A stretch of DNA of 40,240 nt from Pseudomonadota bacterium (GCA_021821885.1 JAKARO010000016.1:1-40240), one strand, 5' to 3'. Positions 32,544 through 40,240 are shown, counted from the first letter of the stretch. Program-made: numbers and translations. Notes: generated from the letters alone by a model not told the origin.

Positions 32544-33431
32544 GTGGACAAAGTGCGCAAAGCCGTTTTCCCGGTAGCCGGGCTTGGAACCCGATTTCTG
32601 CCCGCTACCAAGGCCAGTCCGAAAGAAATGCTGCCAGTGGTGGACAAACCCTTGATCCAGTACGCGGTCGAAGAAGCCATTTCTGCAGGATGTGACCAGC
32701 TCATTTTCATTACCGGCCGGGGGAAACGGGCCATTGCCGACCATTTTGATGTCTCCTACGAACTGGAAATCGAACTGGAAAGGAAAGGCAAAAAGGCCCT
32801 GCTGGAGCAGGTTCGCGCCGTACTTCCTTCCCATGTCAGCACTATCGTTCTCCGTCAGCCCTACCCTCTTGGTCTGGGGCATGCCGTACTGATGGCAAAA
32901 CCAGTCGTCGGAAATGAACCTTTTGCCGTACTGCTGGCTGACGACCTGATGCTGGCTGATGAGCCCGTCCTGACCCAGATGGTCCATCAGTATGAGCACT
33001 ATCAGGCAGGGATTCTCGGTGTGGAAGAAATTCCACTGGAACATAGCAGCCGTTATGGTGTGGTGGAAGCCAGAAACTGGGATGAAAACATCTATCAGGT
33101 AAGCCGGATCGTGGAAAAGCCCCGTCCTGAGGAAGCTCCTTCCAATCTTGGTGTTGTAGGAAGGTATATTCTGCCGGCACGGATTTTCCATTTCCTTGAA
33201 AAAACCCAGAGCGGGGCTGGTGGCGAAATCCAGCTCACCGACGCCATTGCCGCACTACTCGGAGAGCGCCAGGTACTGGCTTACCGTTTCCAGGGGCAGC
33301 GGTTTGACTGTGGTGACAAGCTGGGCTACCTGCAGGCGACGATGACCTTTGCCCGCCTGCATCCCGAAATCGGTCCGGCTTTCACCGAATATCTGCAGCA
33401 GATCTGCCAGGACCAGAAAATGGGGGAATGA
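32544..33431 (+). CDS. galU: UTP-glucose-1-phosphate uridylyltransferase
   Basis: Makes UDP-glucose from UTP and glucose-1-phosphate for LPS core, exopolysaccharide and trehalose synthesis. The 295-residue product has the nucleotide-binding loop [21 protein letters not shown] (about 10-30), then [16 protein letters not shown]. Later come [24 protein letters not shown] with the metal-binding Asp, and [19 protein letters not shown]. The C-terminal segment is [12 protein letters not shown]. The start is GTG 32544 with GGAG 6 nt upstream. With glgA and the LPS genes nearby it supplies sugar nucleotides. Confidence 0.97.
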   Translation: MDKVRKAVFPVAGLGTRFLPATKASPKEMLPVVDKPLIQYAVEEAISAGCDQLIFITGRGKRAIADHFDVSYELEIELERKGKKALLEQVRAVLPSHVSTIVLRQPYPLGLGHAVLMAKPVVGNEPFAVLLADDLMLADEPVLTQMVHQYEHYQAGILGVEEIPLEHSSRYGVVEARNWDENIYQVSRIVEKPRPEEAPSNLGVVGRYILPARIFHFLEKTQSGAGGEIQLTDAIAALLGERQVLAYRFQGQRFDCGDKLGYLQATMTFARLHPEIGPAFTEYLQQICQDQKMGE

Positions 33432-33759
33432 CACGGAGGCGCAGGGAAATACCTTTTCTCCTGCGGACGCCGGTTCAAATTTCCCGGGAGACAGAACAAT
33501 AACCCATTTTCCTGGAGAATACGCCAAATGGCGGGCAGAAAGCAGCCACCTGGACGGCACCCATACCAGGTTGCCGGATGGAGCCCAAAAAAGCTGGGCT
33601 TCGCCCTTGCCGTGGGGCGCCCTGCCAGCTCCGTACATACCCCTCCAGCTTCCAGTCGTCTGGGGACGTGCCTTCCGGGCGATGAATCGCCATCCGCCGA
33701 CTTTTCCGCCTGACGGGCTCTTGGGTTATCCTAATGGCCGAGATTCAGGAGAGGGCACG
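33432..33759. other. 328-bp gap between galU and the DUF3579 gene
   Basis: No convincing gene. The downstream frame is open throughout on the plus strand (from 33349), but its translation is Pro/Ser-rich, low in hydrophobic residues, and overlaps galU, so it is treated as non-coding. A weak 6-bp hairpin (CGCAGG and CCTGCG) at 33439-33464 has no T run. The promoter of the next gene should lie near 33700-33740 but no clear pair of boxes is visible. Confidence 0.5.
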
Positions 33760-34095
33760 ATGATCATCATCGAGGGTGTAAATGACAAGGGCGGGAAATT
33801 CCGCCCCTCGGCTTGGGCAGAAATGCTGATCGAAGGGGTAGGCTTGGCCCACTTTGGCACAGACCATAAAATCCACTACCTGCCTTTCATAGAACCCGCC
33901 ATGATTAATGGCAATGCGGCCATCCTCCTGGATGAGGATCTTGAGCAGCTGCGCCCGGAAGCATTTGCTGAAATAATGCATTTTGCCCGAGAAAACCATC
34001 TCGTGATCCATAGGGAACCGGGCAGTCTGGCGGAGCGCCGTGCTGCCCTCCGGGCCCACAAAACGCATCGTATGGACAGCCGGCGATCTTCATGA
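33760..34095 (+). CDS. DUF3579 family protein
   Basis: A 111-residue soluble protein matching DUF3579: MIIIEGVNDKGGKFRPSAWAEML at the start, then a YLPFIEPAMINGNAAILLDEDLEQLRPEAF segment and FARENHLVIH. The family typically shows IxGxTxxGxxFRPSDWAERL, a YSPYV block and a MxFAxxNxL block. Its function is unknown. ATG 33760 follows AGGAGAGG. The stop overlaps the start of the next gene (ATGA). The C-terminus, basic with Arg and His, is less conserved. Confidence 0.85.
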   Translation: MIIIEGVNDKGGKFRPSAWAEMLIEGVGLAHFGTDHKIHYLPFIEPAMINGNAAILLDEDLEQLRPEAFAEIMHFARENHLVIHREPGSLAERRAALRAHKTHRMDSRRSS

Positions 34096-34661
34096 AATCT
34101 GCACCAGGAAAACCGGCTTCCCGCTATTTTGGTTCCCTTCTCATCGCCATCATCTTCCTGTACGGACTCTGGGCCACGATCCTGAGCATGCAGACCATTA
34201 ATGCCCAGTCTACGGTACGTACCAATCTTCTTCTGGCGCTGGACACCCTTCACCGTTTACATTCCCTCTCACTTGCAGCCGCCAGCGGACAGAAAACAGA
34301 ACAGGCCGACATCCGCAGGGCATGGAAAAACCGGCGCTCCCTCCTGCTGGCCAGTCCGCAGGCAGCAAAACGGCTGGAAGCCGCCCTGCTCCAGAAATGG
34401 AACCATGCCGGTGTAAAGGCAGGCTGTGGTTCTCCGAATCCACCTTTTGCACAGGCCCCTGCCCCTGCATCTTCTACTGCACGGGCCTGCCATGTATTCC
34501 TGTACCGTAGGGGAGCCATACTGGGTGTCACCGGATACGACACCCAAGGTCAGGCCATGGACAATTTTTACGAGTACCTGTACCCGCCCGCCACGCAGGC
34601 GACCTTGCGGACCGCCGCTCCCCCCGGCCCAGAAAAACAGGACCGCCCACAGCCAGAATAA
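34092..34661 (+). CDS. Single-pass membrane protein of unknown function
   Basis: A 189-residue protein with one hydrophobic segment (SLLIAIIFLYGLWATILSM, about 15-33) after a short basic start, so it is probably anchored in the inner membrane with the C-terminal part outside. Residues 40-110 are helical. Residues 110-130 are a Pro/Ala-rich linker with two Cys (111 and 133) that could form a disulfide. A short block CHVFLYRRGAILGVTGYDTQG follows, then a Pro-rich tail. No family recognised. It is translationally coupled to the DUF3579 gene, so the two may work together. Confidence 0.7.
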   Translation: MKSAPGKPASRYFGSLLIAIIFLYGLWATILSMQTINAQSTVRTNLLLALDTLHRLHSLSLAAASGQKTEQADIRRAWKNRRSLLLASPQAAKRLEAALLQKWNHAGVKAGCGSPNPPFAQAPAPASSTARACHVFLYRRGAILGVTGYDTQGQAMDNFYEYLYPPATQATLRTAAPPGPEKQDRPQPE

Positions 34662-34939
34662 CAGGAGTCTGGCCCCTGCCGCCTTGGCAAGGCCTCTCCA
34701 TGGAGATCCATCAGCTTCCGGACAAAGGAAATTCCCGGCCCACCACCGTCGAGGCATCCCAGATACCCCTGAGGCTCCTGAAAGAGAGGCCCCACAGGCC
34801 ATTCAATCACCCTGCATCGGACCAGGAAATATTCCATGGGCTGACGGTGGTCAGCCATCCGCATCCAGAAAGCCGGAAGATATTCACGGCCATCCTGGAT
34901 ACATCCCCGTTTGAGGACGCCAGGATTGGCACATCCCAA
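34568..34939 (-). CDS. Doubtful ORF in the 409-bp gap before the WaaA-like gene
   Basis: A 123-codon minus-strand ORF whose middle reads like real protein (REYLPAFWMRMADHR, then EYFLVRCRVIEWPVGPLFQEP). Its end is Gly/Cys-rich and overlaps the neighbouring plus-strand gene by 94 bp. Another minus frame across the same place holds a hydrophobic stretch (RLLLFWLWAVLFFWAG), so the region may be a frameshifted or decaying gene. No family recognised. Otherwise the stretch 34662-35070 shows only a short palindrome, GCCTTGGCAAGGC. Confidence 0.25.
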   Translation of the reverse strand: MGCANPGVLKRGCIQDGREYLPAFWMRMADHRQPMEYFLVRCRVIEWPVGPLFQEPQGYLGCLDGGGPGISFVRKLMDLHGEALPRRQGPDSCYSGCGRSCFSGPGGAAVRKVACVAGGYRYS

Positions 34940-35070
34940 AGGGGGCCCTCCAGAAAATCAGAGGGTCCCAAAACATGTGCACCTTCACATGCCCAGCCAT
35001 AAGGATTTCTGCGCCAGAAAGGCCAAGAGTCGTGCCTGCTGACCAAGGGGGTTCCGCAATCTCCCCAGAA

Positions 35071-35652
35071 TCAGGCAGGTATTTCCCTTCCACCCCCATA
35101 CCACCATTCCTGGGCCTTCCTGGCACAGTCCCTCGCATCTCCGGGACTGTTCAGCCATTCCCGGGCATGCTCCACGATTTCGGCGTGACTTTGCCCATAG
35201 ACGGCACCTCCAGACGCAAGCAGGGATTTCCTCCGGGCATCATTGGGCATCCCAGGGCCCAAAATCATGGGGCAGCCTGCAGTGATGGGGCCGCCAAGAT
35301 CCACGGCCCCGCCCATAAGCGTTCCACCTGGTATACAGAAGTCTGCGCAGGAATAAAAACTGTCCTTGTCTGCGGGGGTCTCCACAAAATAGATACGGGT
35401 CTTGACCGGGACATAGCTGGTGAAAAGACGGCTGTGGCGAATCGTCTGCAGATGGTATTTGAGAGCATCCCGGTAAACAGGCTCAAACCGCTCTTCCGAG
35501 TCTGGTGCAAGAATCATGATGCCCATCCGGATACGCATTAGGGCCAAAAAAATTGCATAAGCCTCTGGCTCTTCGGCCTCATGGGTATTGGGAAAAAGGA
35601 CAATACAGCGTTTTCTATCGGTAAACTCTTTGAAACGCTCACAAACCTCCAT
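35071..35652 (-). CDS. WaaA (Kdo transferase)-like protein, C-terminal GT-B half only
   Basis: The 193-residue product aligns with the second Rossmann domain of WaaA/KdtA, the enzyme that adds Kdo to lipid A. FPNTHEAEE (20-28) corresponds to GSTHEGEE, LAPDSEERF (48-56) to the PRHPERF strand, and ETPADKDSFYSCADFCIPGGTL (91-112) to the GDTMGELxxxYxxADxAFVGGSL block. ILGP (130-133) corresponds to the late VLMGP. The acceptor-binding N-terminal domain is absent, and the GGHNPLEAA motif that contacts CMP-Kdo is replaced by VDLGGPITAG. ATG 35652 has AAGGAG upstream, so it seems intact as a short gene. Activity as a Kdo transferase is unlikely; a binding or regulatory role is a guess. Confidence 0.65.
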   Translation of the reverse strand: MEVCERFKEFTDRKRCIVLFPNTHEAEEPEAYAIFLALMRIRMGIMILAPDSEERFEPVYRDALKYHLQTIRHSRLFTSYVPVKTRIYFVETPADKDSFYSCADFCIPGGTLMGGAVDLGGPITAGCPMILGPGMPNDARRKSLLASGGAVYGQSHAEIVEHAREWLNSPGDARDCARKAQEWWYGGGREIPA

Positions 35653-35794
35653 GCCTCATGGCTCCTTTCCTGTCCACTTCCCCCACAAGGATAGCAACAT
35701 GGCCGGGCTGTTCCAAAAAATCTGGCGACCGATTACCAAATCCTCTATCCGCTGGCTATGCCCTCTCCCTTGGAATGTTTCTTCGTCTGCCCTG

Positions 35795-35803
35795 TGCTAT
35801 GTT
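35795..35803 (+). promoter_or_regulatory. Candidate extended -10 promoter of glgA
   Basis: TG-C-TATGTT at 35795-35803 resembles an extended -10 element (TATAAT with two changes). No -35 match is seen at 17 bp. It lies 31 bp upstream of the glgA start and would give a leader of about 25 nt that includes the ribosome-binding site. Confidence 0.35.
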
Positions 35804-35834
35804 AATGGGATATCCGTAGGACAGGGGAGAGCTA

Positions 35835-37301
35835 TTGCGCGTATTCTTTGTAGCCTCGGAAATGGCACCTTTTTCCAAAACCGGTGGTCTGGGGGATGTA
35901 ACAGCAGCACTGCCAGCGATTCTGCGTGCTCTGGGAACAGATATTCGCATTCTGGTGCCACTCTATCCAGACCGGCCCCGGATGGAAGATCTCCGGAAAC
36001 TTTGTACGGTGCATATTCCCTTTAGTACGACAACCGGGGAACTATGGTCTCTTTATGACCAGCCCTACATCTGGTTTCTGCGGCAGCCGGAGTATTTCCA
36101 CAGGCCCGGAGGACCTTACCAGGACCCCCGCGGACAGGACTGGCGTGACAACGCCGAGCGTTTTGCATTCCTGAATCGGGTGGCAGTAGAAATTGTCCAG
36201 GGGCGGGTAGCAGAACTGGATGGGTGGCGCCCGGACATTGTTCATCTCCATGACTGGCAGACAGGACTCGTACCCTATCTTTTGGCCCTGGAAGAAAAGG
36301 TTGGAGCCAACCGCCCGGCTACCGTCTTCACCATTCACAACCTTGCCTACCAGGGCCGGTTTGCTCCGGAAATGCTGCGGCGGCTCCATCTGCCGGAAGA
36401 AGATTTCCATCCGGGTGGAACAGAACTGTATGGGAGTTTTTCCTTCCTGAAGGCCGGGCTGGTATACGCCGACCGACTGACCACTGTCAGTCCACGCTAT
36501 GCCCACGAAATCCAGACGCCGGAGTCCGGAATGGGGCTGGATGGCCTTTTGCGAACCCGGTCTGGCGACCTCACCGGTATCCTGAACGGCATCGACACAA
36601 CCATCTGGAATCCCGGCGCAGACCCGAGTCTCCCTGCCCACTTCAATTCCGGCAGCCTGACGGGAAAATCAGCCTGCAAGACCCACCTGCAGTCCCTCCT
36701 GGGTCTGGATACTGACCATGGGATGTTCCTGCTGGGTATGATCAGCCGTCTTGTGGAACAGAAAGGCTGTGACCTAGTCCTGCAGCTCATGCCCGAACTG
36801 ATGCGAAGACGCATACAGATGGTCATTCTCGGAACAGGTGATCGGCATCTGGAGCAGTGGGCGCAGGAACTGGCTGCAAGATATCCCGGACGGATGGTTG
36901 CCAAAATTGCCTTTGACGAATGCCTTTCCCACCAGATTGAAGCGGGAATAGATGCCTTCCTGATGCCTTCCCGGTTTGAACCCTGCGGCCTGAACCAAAT
37001 GTACAGTCTGCGATATGGGAGTCCTCCGATTGTGCATGAGACCGGAGGTCTTGCAGATACCATACAGGATGCAGGAGATGGAAGCAGGGATCAGGGCAAC
37101 GGCTTCATCTTCCGGCCAGCCACAGCTGATGCCCTAAGAAACGCCATTGACCGTGCAGAGAGCATTTTTGTGCAGCCGGAACAGTGGCAGAGACTGCAGC
37201 GCAGGGGGATGGCGGAGGATTACAGCTGGCAGCAGACGGCCCAGCAGTACATCACACTATACAGATCCATTTTCCTGAATGGTTCTCTTGAGAAATATTG
37301 A
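35835..37301 (+). CDS. glgA: Glycogen synthase (ADP-glucose type, GT5)
   Basis: Extends alpha-1,4-glucan chains using ADP-glucose. The 488-residue product has the ADP-glucose-binding KTGGLGDV motif at 15-22 and the GT-B fold. Typical blocks are VHLHDWQTGLVPYLL, FTIHNLAYQGRF, LTTVSPRYAHEI and GILNGIDTTIWNP. The second-domain active site is MPSRFEPCGLNQMYSLRYGSPPIVHETGGLADTI in pattern, with the catalytic Glu in SRFEPCGLNQ. The start is TTG 35835 with AGGGGAGA upstream, agreeing with MRVFFVASEMAPFSKTGG as a normal N-terminus. It lies 22 bp before the MBL gene and is probably co-transcribed with it. Confidence 0.97.
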   Translation: MRVFFVASEMAPFSKTGGLGDVTAALPAILRALGTDIRILVPLYPDRPRMEDLRKLCTVHIPFSTTTGELWSLYDQPYIWFLRQPEYFHRPGGPYQDPRGQDWRDNAERFAFLNRVAVEIVQGRVAELDGWRPDIVHLHDWQTGLVPYLLALEEKVGANRPATVFTIHNLAYQGRFAPEMLRRLHLPEEDFHPGGTELYGSFSFLKAGLVYADRLTTVSPRYAHEIQTPESGMGLDGLLRTRSGDLTGILNGIDTTIWNPGADPSLPAHFNSGSLTGKSACKTHLQSLLGLDTDHGMFLLGMISRLVEQKGCDLVLQLMPELMRRRIQMVILGTGDRHLEQWAQELAARYPGRMVAKIAFDECLSHQIEAGIDAFLMPSRFEPCGLNQMYSLRYGSPPIVHETGGLADTIQDAGDGSRDQGNGFIFRPATADALRNAIDRAESIFVQPEQWQRLQRRGMAEDYSWQQTAQQYITLYRSIFLNGSLEKY

Positions 37302-37323
37302 CGCACGAAAAGGAGACATCTGC

Positions 37324-38721
37324 ATGGAAATCTCGTTTCACGGAGCCGCGGGAGGAGTCACCGGTTCCTGCCACCATTTGCGCATCGGGAAAACGCAGCT
37401 TCTGGTGGACTGCGGCGAATTTCAGGGAGAACGGGACATCGCCGAGGAAAATGCGGCAGATTTCGGATTTGATGCGTCCGAAATTGACTATCTGCTCCTG
37501 ACCCATGCCCATCTTGACCACTGTGGGCGAATACCACTTCTGGTCAAACGCGGTTTCCGGGGCGAAATTGTTTGCACATCCGCCACCCGCGATCTGGCAC
37601 GGCTGGTCATGCTGGATTCGGCAGGACTGGCCGTTGAAGAGGCAAAACGGGCAAACCGCCGGGGAAACCGGAAAGGCGAAAAACCACGTGACCCTCTCTA
37701 CGATGTCCAGGATGTTCTAGATGCCATGGACCGCTTTGGCCGGCAACCAGCCTATGGTTCTCCCTTGACGCTCTCCGAAGAAGTGACCGTAACTTTTGGG
37801 GATGCCGGGCACATCCTGGGTTCCGCATGGATTCTTCTGGAAGTCCGGGAAGGAGACAAATCCTCTGCCCGCCGGATAGTCTTCTCTGGTGACCTTGGGA
37901 ACGCCGGCAAACCGATCATTAACCTGCCCACTCCAGCACCTCAGTCCGATATTGTGGTCATGGAAACCACTTATGGTGACCGGCTTCATAAACCCATGGA
38001 ACCGTCCGTATCTGAATTGCGGGATGCCATCCTTGACACCTTGGGCAAAGGAGGAAACATTATCATTCCTACATTTGCCCTGGAACGGGCCCAGGATTTA
38101 CTGTTTTTTCTGCGGGAACTCATAGAGAAAGGCGAGCTACCACCCCACCTGCCCGTTTTTCTGGATTCCCCCATGGCCATTTCGGCTACGGAAATTTTCC
38201 GCCGCCACCCAGAGTGCTTCAACCGTAGCACCCATGACCTCTTTGAAAAAGGAACAGATCCCTTCGGCCTTCCCAATCTGCACTTTACCCGGGACACTTC
38301 CGAGTCCATGGCGATAAACCAGATTAAAGGCGGGGCAGTCATTATGGCTGGTTCCGGCATGGCAAGCGGCGGCCGGGTTACCCATCACCTCAGGCACAAT
38401 CTCTGGCGCACGGACAGCAGTGTGATTTTCGTCGGATATGCAGCCAAGGGAACACTCGCCAGACGAATCATTGATGGAAGCAAAAGCGTACACATATTTG
38501 GGGAGGAAGTCCGGGTGGTAGCGCGCATTTTTACAATTGGGGGGTTTTCAGCCCATGCCGATCACGATGAGCTGCTGGCCTGGTATGGCCGTGCACAGAA
38601 ACCGGAACACACCTTTCTGGTCCATGGTGAAGACAATGGCCGCGAGGGGATCGCGAAAATTCTCCGGGAGAAGGGGCTGGCTGTACACTGCCCGGTCATT
38701 GGTGAACATTATTCCCTCTAA
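37324..38721 (+). CDS. MBL-fold beta-CASP RNase-like protein
   Basis: The 465-residue product belongs to the metallo-beta-lactamase/beta-CASP group of RNA-processing nucleases. The two-zinc motif is THAHLDHCG (around 60-68), with the further His in DAGHILGSA and the Asp in FSGDLGN. The beta-CASP part includes IIIPTFALERAQDLLF, VFLDSPMAI and MAGSGMASGGRVTHHL. A final metal-ligand segment is FSAHADHDELLAW. These are the family's standard blocks, as in bacterial homologues of CPSF-73. ATG 37324 has GGAGA upstream; the ORF opens earlier, inside glgA. No exact RNA substrate can be predicted. Confidence 0.93.
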   Translation: MEISFHGAAGGVTGSCHHLRIGKTQLLVDCGEFQGERDIAEENAADFGFDASEIDYLLLTHAHLDHCGRIPLLVKRGFRGEIVCTSATRDLARLVMLDSAGLAVEEAKRANRRGNRKGEKPRDPLYDVQDVLDAMDRFGRQPAYGSPLTLSEEVTVTFGDAGHILGSAWILLEVREGDKSSARRIVFSGDLGNAGKPIINLPTPAPQSDIVVMETTYGDRLHKPMEPSVSELRDAILDTLGKGGNIIIPTFALERAQDLLFFLRELIEKGELPPHLPVFLDSPMAISATEIFRRHPECFNRSTHDLFEKGTDPFGLPNLHFTRDTSESMAINQIKGGAVIMAGSGMASGGRVTHHLRHNLWRTDSSVIFVGYAAKGTLARRIIDGSKSVHIFGEEVRVVARIFTIGGFSAHADHDELLAWYGRAQKPEHTFLVHGEDNGREGIAKILREKGLAVHCPVIGEHYSL

Positions 38722-38732
38722 AAAAACCTTTG

Positions 38733-38763
38733 TTCTCCTGGAACAGGAGAATGGATTTATAAT
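38733..38763 (+). promoter_or_regulatory. Perfect -10 box behind an 8-bp palindrome
   Basis: TTCTCCTG-GAA-CAGGAGAA (38733-38751) is a perfect 8-bp inverted repeat with a 3-nt centre. A perfect TATAAT follows at 38758-38763. The palindrome covers the place where the -35 box and spacer should be; no -35 match exists. It is not followed by a T run, so a terminator for the upstream gene is less likely than an operator for the gene starting at 38797. Confidence 0.5.
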
Positions 38764-38796
38764 TTCAAGGTGTCGATAACGCTAGAGGAGTCCAGC

Positions 38797-39219
38797 ATGG
38801 CAGCTCATTTTCCTTTTTCTGGCAAGGCCAACCGCGTCTCGGTCTATGCCTTTTTTGAAGCCCACAACTGGAGTCTGGAGGCCCAGGAAAAATATTTTGG
38901 GCACTGGTATGAGTGGACCAAAAATTTTGTAATGAACGATGGTGACCTCAAGCCTGCCAAAGGGGTACTGTTTGCAGGGGAATCGTTCCAATTTGGCACC
39001 CATGCCGGCCACGATTTCCATCTTCACGGATATGCTGTAGCAACCCGGCTTCTAGATCTCGGTGAATTTATCCAAGGCAGTATACTGCCAAAACTTGATG
39101 TGGAAGCCCTCCATGCATTGGAACATGAAAATCACGCATGGATTGAGGAGGCAAACGCTGTCACCGTTGAATACCCGCGTCCGGAAGCACCGGAAATCGG
39201 ACGTTATCGCCACGTCTAG
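38797..39219 (+). CDS. Conserved-looking soluble protein of unknown function
   Basis: A 140-residue protein with well-spread hydrophobic and aromatic residues, typical of a folded cytoplasmic protein. It has no signal, membrane segment or Cys. A His-rich block GTHAGHDFHLHGYAV (about 68-82) and HALEHENHAWIEEA (about 106-119) could bind metal. No family recognised. ATG 38797 follows AGAGGAG with 7-nt spacing, and its own promoter with a palindrome lies upstream, so it is probably regulated on its own. A longer in-frame start at 38770 is less likely because of that ribosome-binding site. It lies between the MBL gene and nth on the same strand. Confidence 0.8.
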   Translation: MAAHFPFSGKANRVSVYAFFEAHNWSLEAQEKYFGHWYEWTKNFVMNDGDLKPAKGVLFAGESFQFGTHAGHDFHLHGYAVATRLLDLGEFIQGSILPKLDVEALHALEHENHAWIEEANAVTVEYPRPEAPEIGRYRHV

Positions 39220-39317
39220 GAATTTTACCCGGGTAACACGGCCGCCCGCTCTTTCTGCTCGCACAATTCCTGCAACACCTGGTTCCGGTATGGCGGCGGA
39301 CGTTATTGGGTAAGGAT

Positions 39318-39953
39318 ATGGATGCCAAAAATGTAAGAGGATGTTTTTCCGCCCTGCGGGATGCCATCCCAAATCCCAGAACGGAACTCCTCTACTCCAC
39401 TCCATTCCAGCTTCTGGTCGCTGTAGTACTTTCTGCGCAGAGTACCGATAGAGTAGTCAACCAGTGTACTGCCACACTGTTTGCAGAGGCTCCAGACGCC
39501 AGAAGCATGTGGGAGCTGGGAGAAGACAGCATCCGCAGCCATATTCGCCGCCTGGGCCTCTTCAATACAAAGGCGCGGCATATCCATGACCTTTCCGGAC
39601 AGCTGCTCCAGGAGCATGGCGGTATGGTTCCAAAAAACCGCCTTTCCCTGGAGAAACTCCCTGGTGTAGGCCGGAAAACCGCAAATGTCATTCTCAACAC
39701 CCTGTTCGGAGAAAAAACCATCGCGGTGGACACCCACATTTTTCGTGTTGCCAACCGCACTGGCATCGCTCCAGGAAAAACCCCCCTGCAAGTCGAAGAA
39801 AAGCTGCTGTCTGTCGTCCCCGCTGAATACCTCCTTGATGCCCATCACCTCCTGATTTTGCATGGCCGCTATACCTGCACCGCCAGAAAACCGCGCTGCG
39901 TTTCCTGCCCCCTGCAACATTGCTGTACCTGGCCGGACAAAAAAACGGTATAG
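39318..39953 (+). CDS. nth: Endonuclease III
   Basis: A bifunctional DNA glycosylase and AP lyase that removes oxidised pyrimidines. With ATG 39318 the product is 211 residues, exactly the E. coli Nth length, and key residues fall on the same numbers. K120 is in LPGVGRKTANV, D138 in IAVDTHIFRV, and the [4Fe-4S] ligands are C187, C194, C197 and C203. The ORF can also start at TTG 39306. Neither start has an ideal ribosome-binding site. It is the third Fe-S or 8-oxoG/oxidation repair gene in the window, after mutY and yggX. Confidence 0.97.
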   Translation: MDAKNVRGCFSALRDAIPNPRTELLYSTPFQLLVAVVLSAQSTDRVVNQCTATLFAEAPDARSMWELGEDSIRSHIRRLGLFNTKARHIHDLSGQLLQEHGGMVPKNRLSLEKLPGVGRKTANVILNTLFGEKTIAVDTHIFRVANRTGIAPGKTPLQVEEKLLSVVPAEYLLDAHHLLILHGRYTCTARKPRCVSCPLQHCCTWPDKKTV

Positions 39954-40195
39954 GGCCTTTTCGCGCTTCTCTTCAGGGTCAGCAGCGGAGCAGAAAACTC
40001 TCACCTGAATGACGGCATACTGCTCTTTGGACCCCTACTGGGGACAGAACAGAAATATGTTCAACGGTCGCTTAGGTACAATTCCGCCTTTTCCGATGTG
40101 GAGATGAGCGTAAATGCCGGAGGTGTGTGCGCCTATCCTGGGCGGACAGGTTTTTGGTGTTCTGGATGCCACTCAAGCGTTTATCTTGGGGTAGC
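39954..40195. other. Non-coding stretch after nth
   Basis: About 240 bp with no ORF, RNA gene or hairpin I can support. It runs from the nth stop to the right arm of the terminal inverted repeat. Confidence 0.5.
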
Positions 40196-40240
40196 TATTG
40201 ATCCGGCCAGATTTATCCGTGAATCATGCAGCATATTTCC
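40196..40240. repeat. Right arm of the 45-bp inverted repeat
   Basis: Reverse complement of bases 1-45 with two mismatches. Read outward from 40196 it begins TATTGATCCGGCCAG, the sequence also seen reading outward from base 45 on the minus strand. The shared sequence therefore starts at the same point on both sides and runs out of the window, as the ends of two inverted copies of one element would. Confidence 0.85.

Noticed and set aside
33439-33464. A terminator after galU
   Set aside because: The stem is only 6 bp with a 14-nt loop and no T run follows.
33349-33759. A long N-terminal extension of the DUF3579 protein
   Set aside because: It overlaps galU and is low-complexity, and a strong AGGAGAGG site precedes ATG 33760.
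1-40240. CRISPR array, rRNA genes or a replication origin
   Set aside because: No regularly spaced direct repeats, rRNA-like sequence, or DnaA-box cluster was seen when reading through the window.

Overview
This window looks like chromosomal DNA from a Gram-negative, gammaproteobacterium-related organism. The best guess is an Acidithiobacillus-like acidophile; this is inferred from gene content and order, not from any search. Supporting points are the LPS assembly lipoprotein LptE, the E. coli-type neighbourhoods rlmE|yhbY, mutY-yggX and glrK-qseG-glrR, a pared-down PTS made only of HPr and enzyme I, and a secreted Lys/His-rich protein resembling the acid-shock protein Asr. Most of the window is densely packed housekeeping DNA with many 1-4 bp stop/start overlaps.

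Layout. Positions 1-1480 are accessory: one arm of a 45-bp repeat, a ribbon-helix-helix (MobC/CopG-like) plus coiled-coil gene pair on the minus strand, a probably broken ORF, and the decayed 3' end of an IS3-family transposase. All of it abuts the 3' end of tRNA-Arg(CCG), a typical integration target. Positions 1614-9594 hold rlmE facing away from a seven-gene plus-strand series, yhbY-leuS-lptE-holA-proA-birA-coaX (ribosome maturation, tRNA charging, outer-membrane assembly, replication, proline, biotin and CoA metabolism). Next come a secreted 3D-domain protein, pepP and metG facing apart, and a minus-strand group DUF1841-pepF-fumC-DAHP synthase.

Positions 19040-21103 hold the two most unusual proteins: a 564-residue protein with four copies of a W-x11-QG-x7-R repeat, and the Asr-like basic protein. 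Then follow mutY-yggX (oxidative DNA repair and Fe-S protection), ptsH-ptsI, nadK-recN, the glrK-qseG-glrR sigma-54 signalling operon, a DUF502 membrane protein, galU, and DUF3579 with a single-pass membrane protein. A stand-alone C-terminal half of a WaaA (Kdo transferase)-like protein comes next, then glgA with an MBL/beta-CASP RNase-like protein, an unknown gene behind a palindromic operator, and nth. The window closes with the second, inverted arm of the 45-bp repeat.

Working together, the genes cover the translation machinery, envelope and polysaccharide supply (lptE, galU, glgA, glrKR), redox and DNA-damage defence (mutY, nth, recN, yggX, nadK), and carbon or nitrogen sensing (HPr/EI). 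No complete mobile element, CRISPR array or rRNA gene is visible. The items most worth a second look are the four-repeat protein, the Asr-like protein, the DAHP synthase with altered active-site residues, the truncated WaaA-like protein, and the palindrome over the 38.8-kb promoter.
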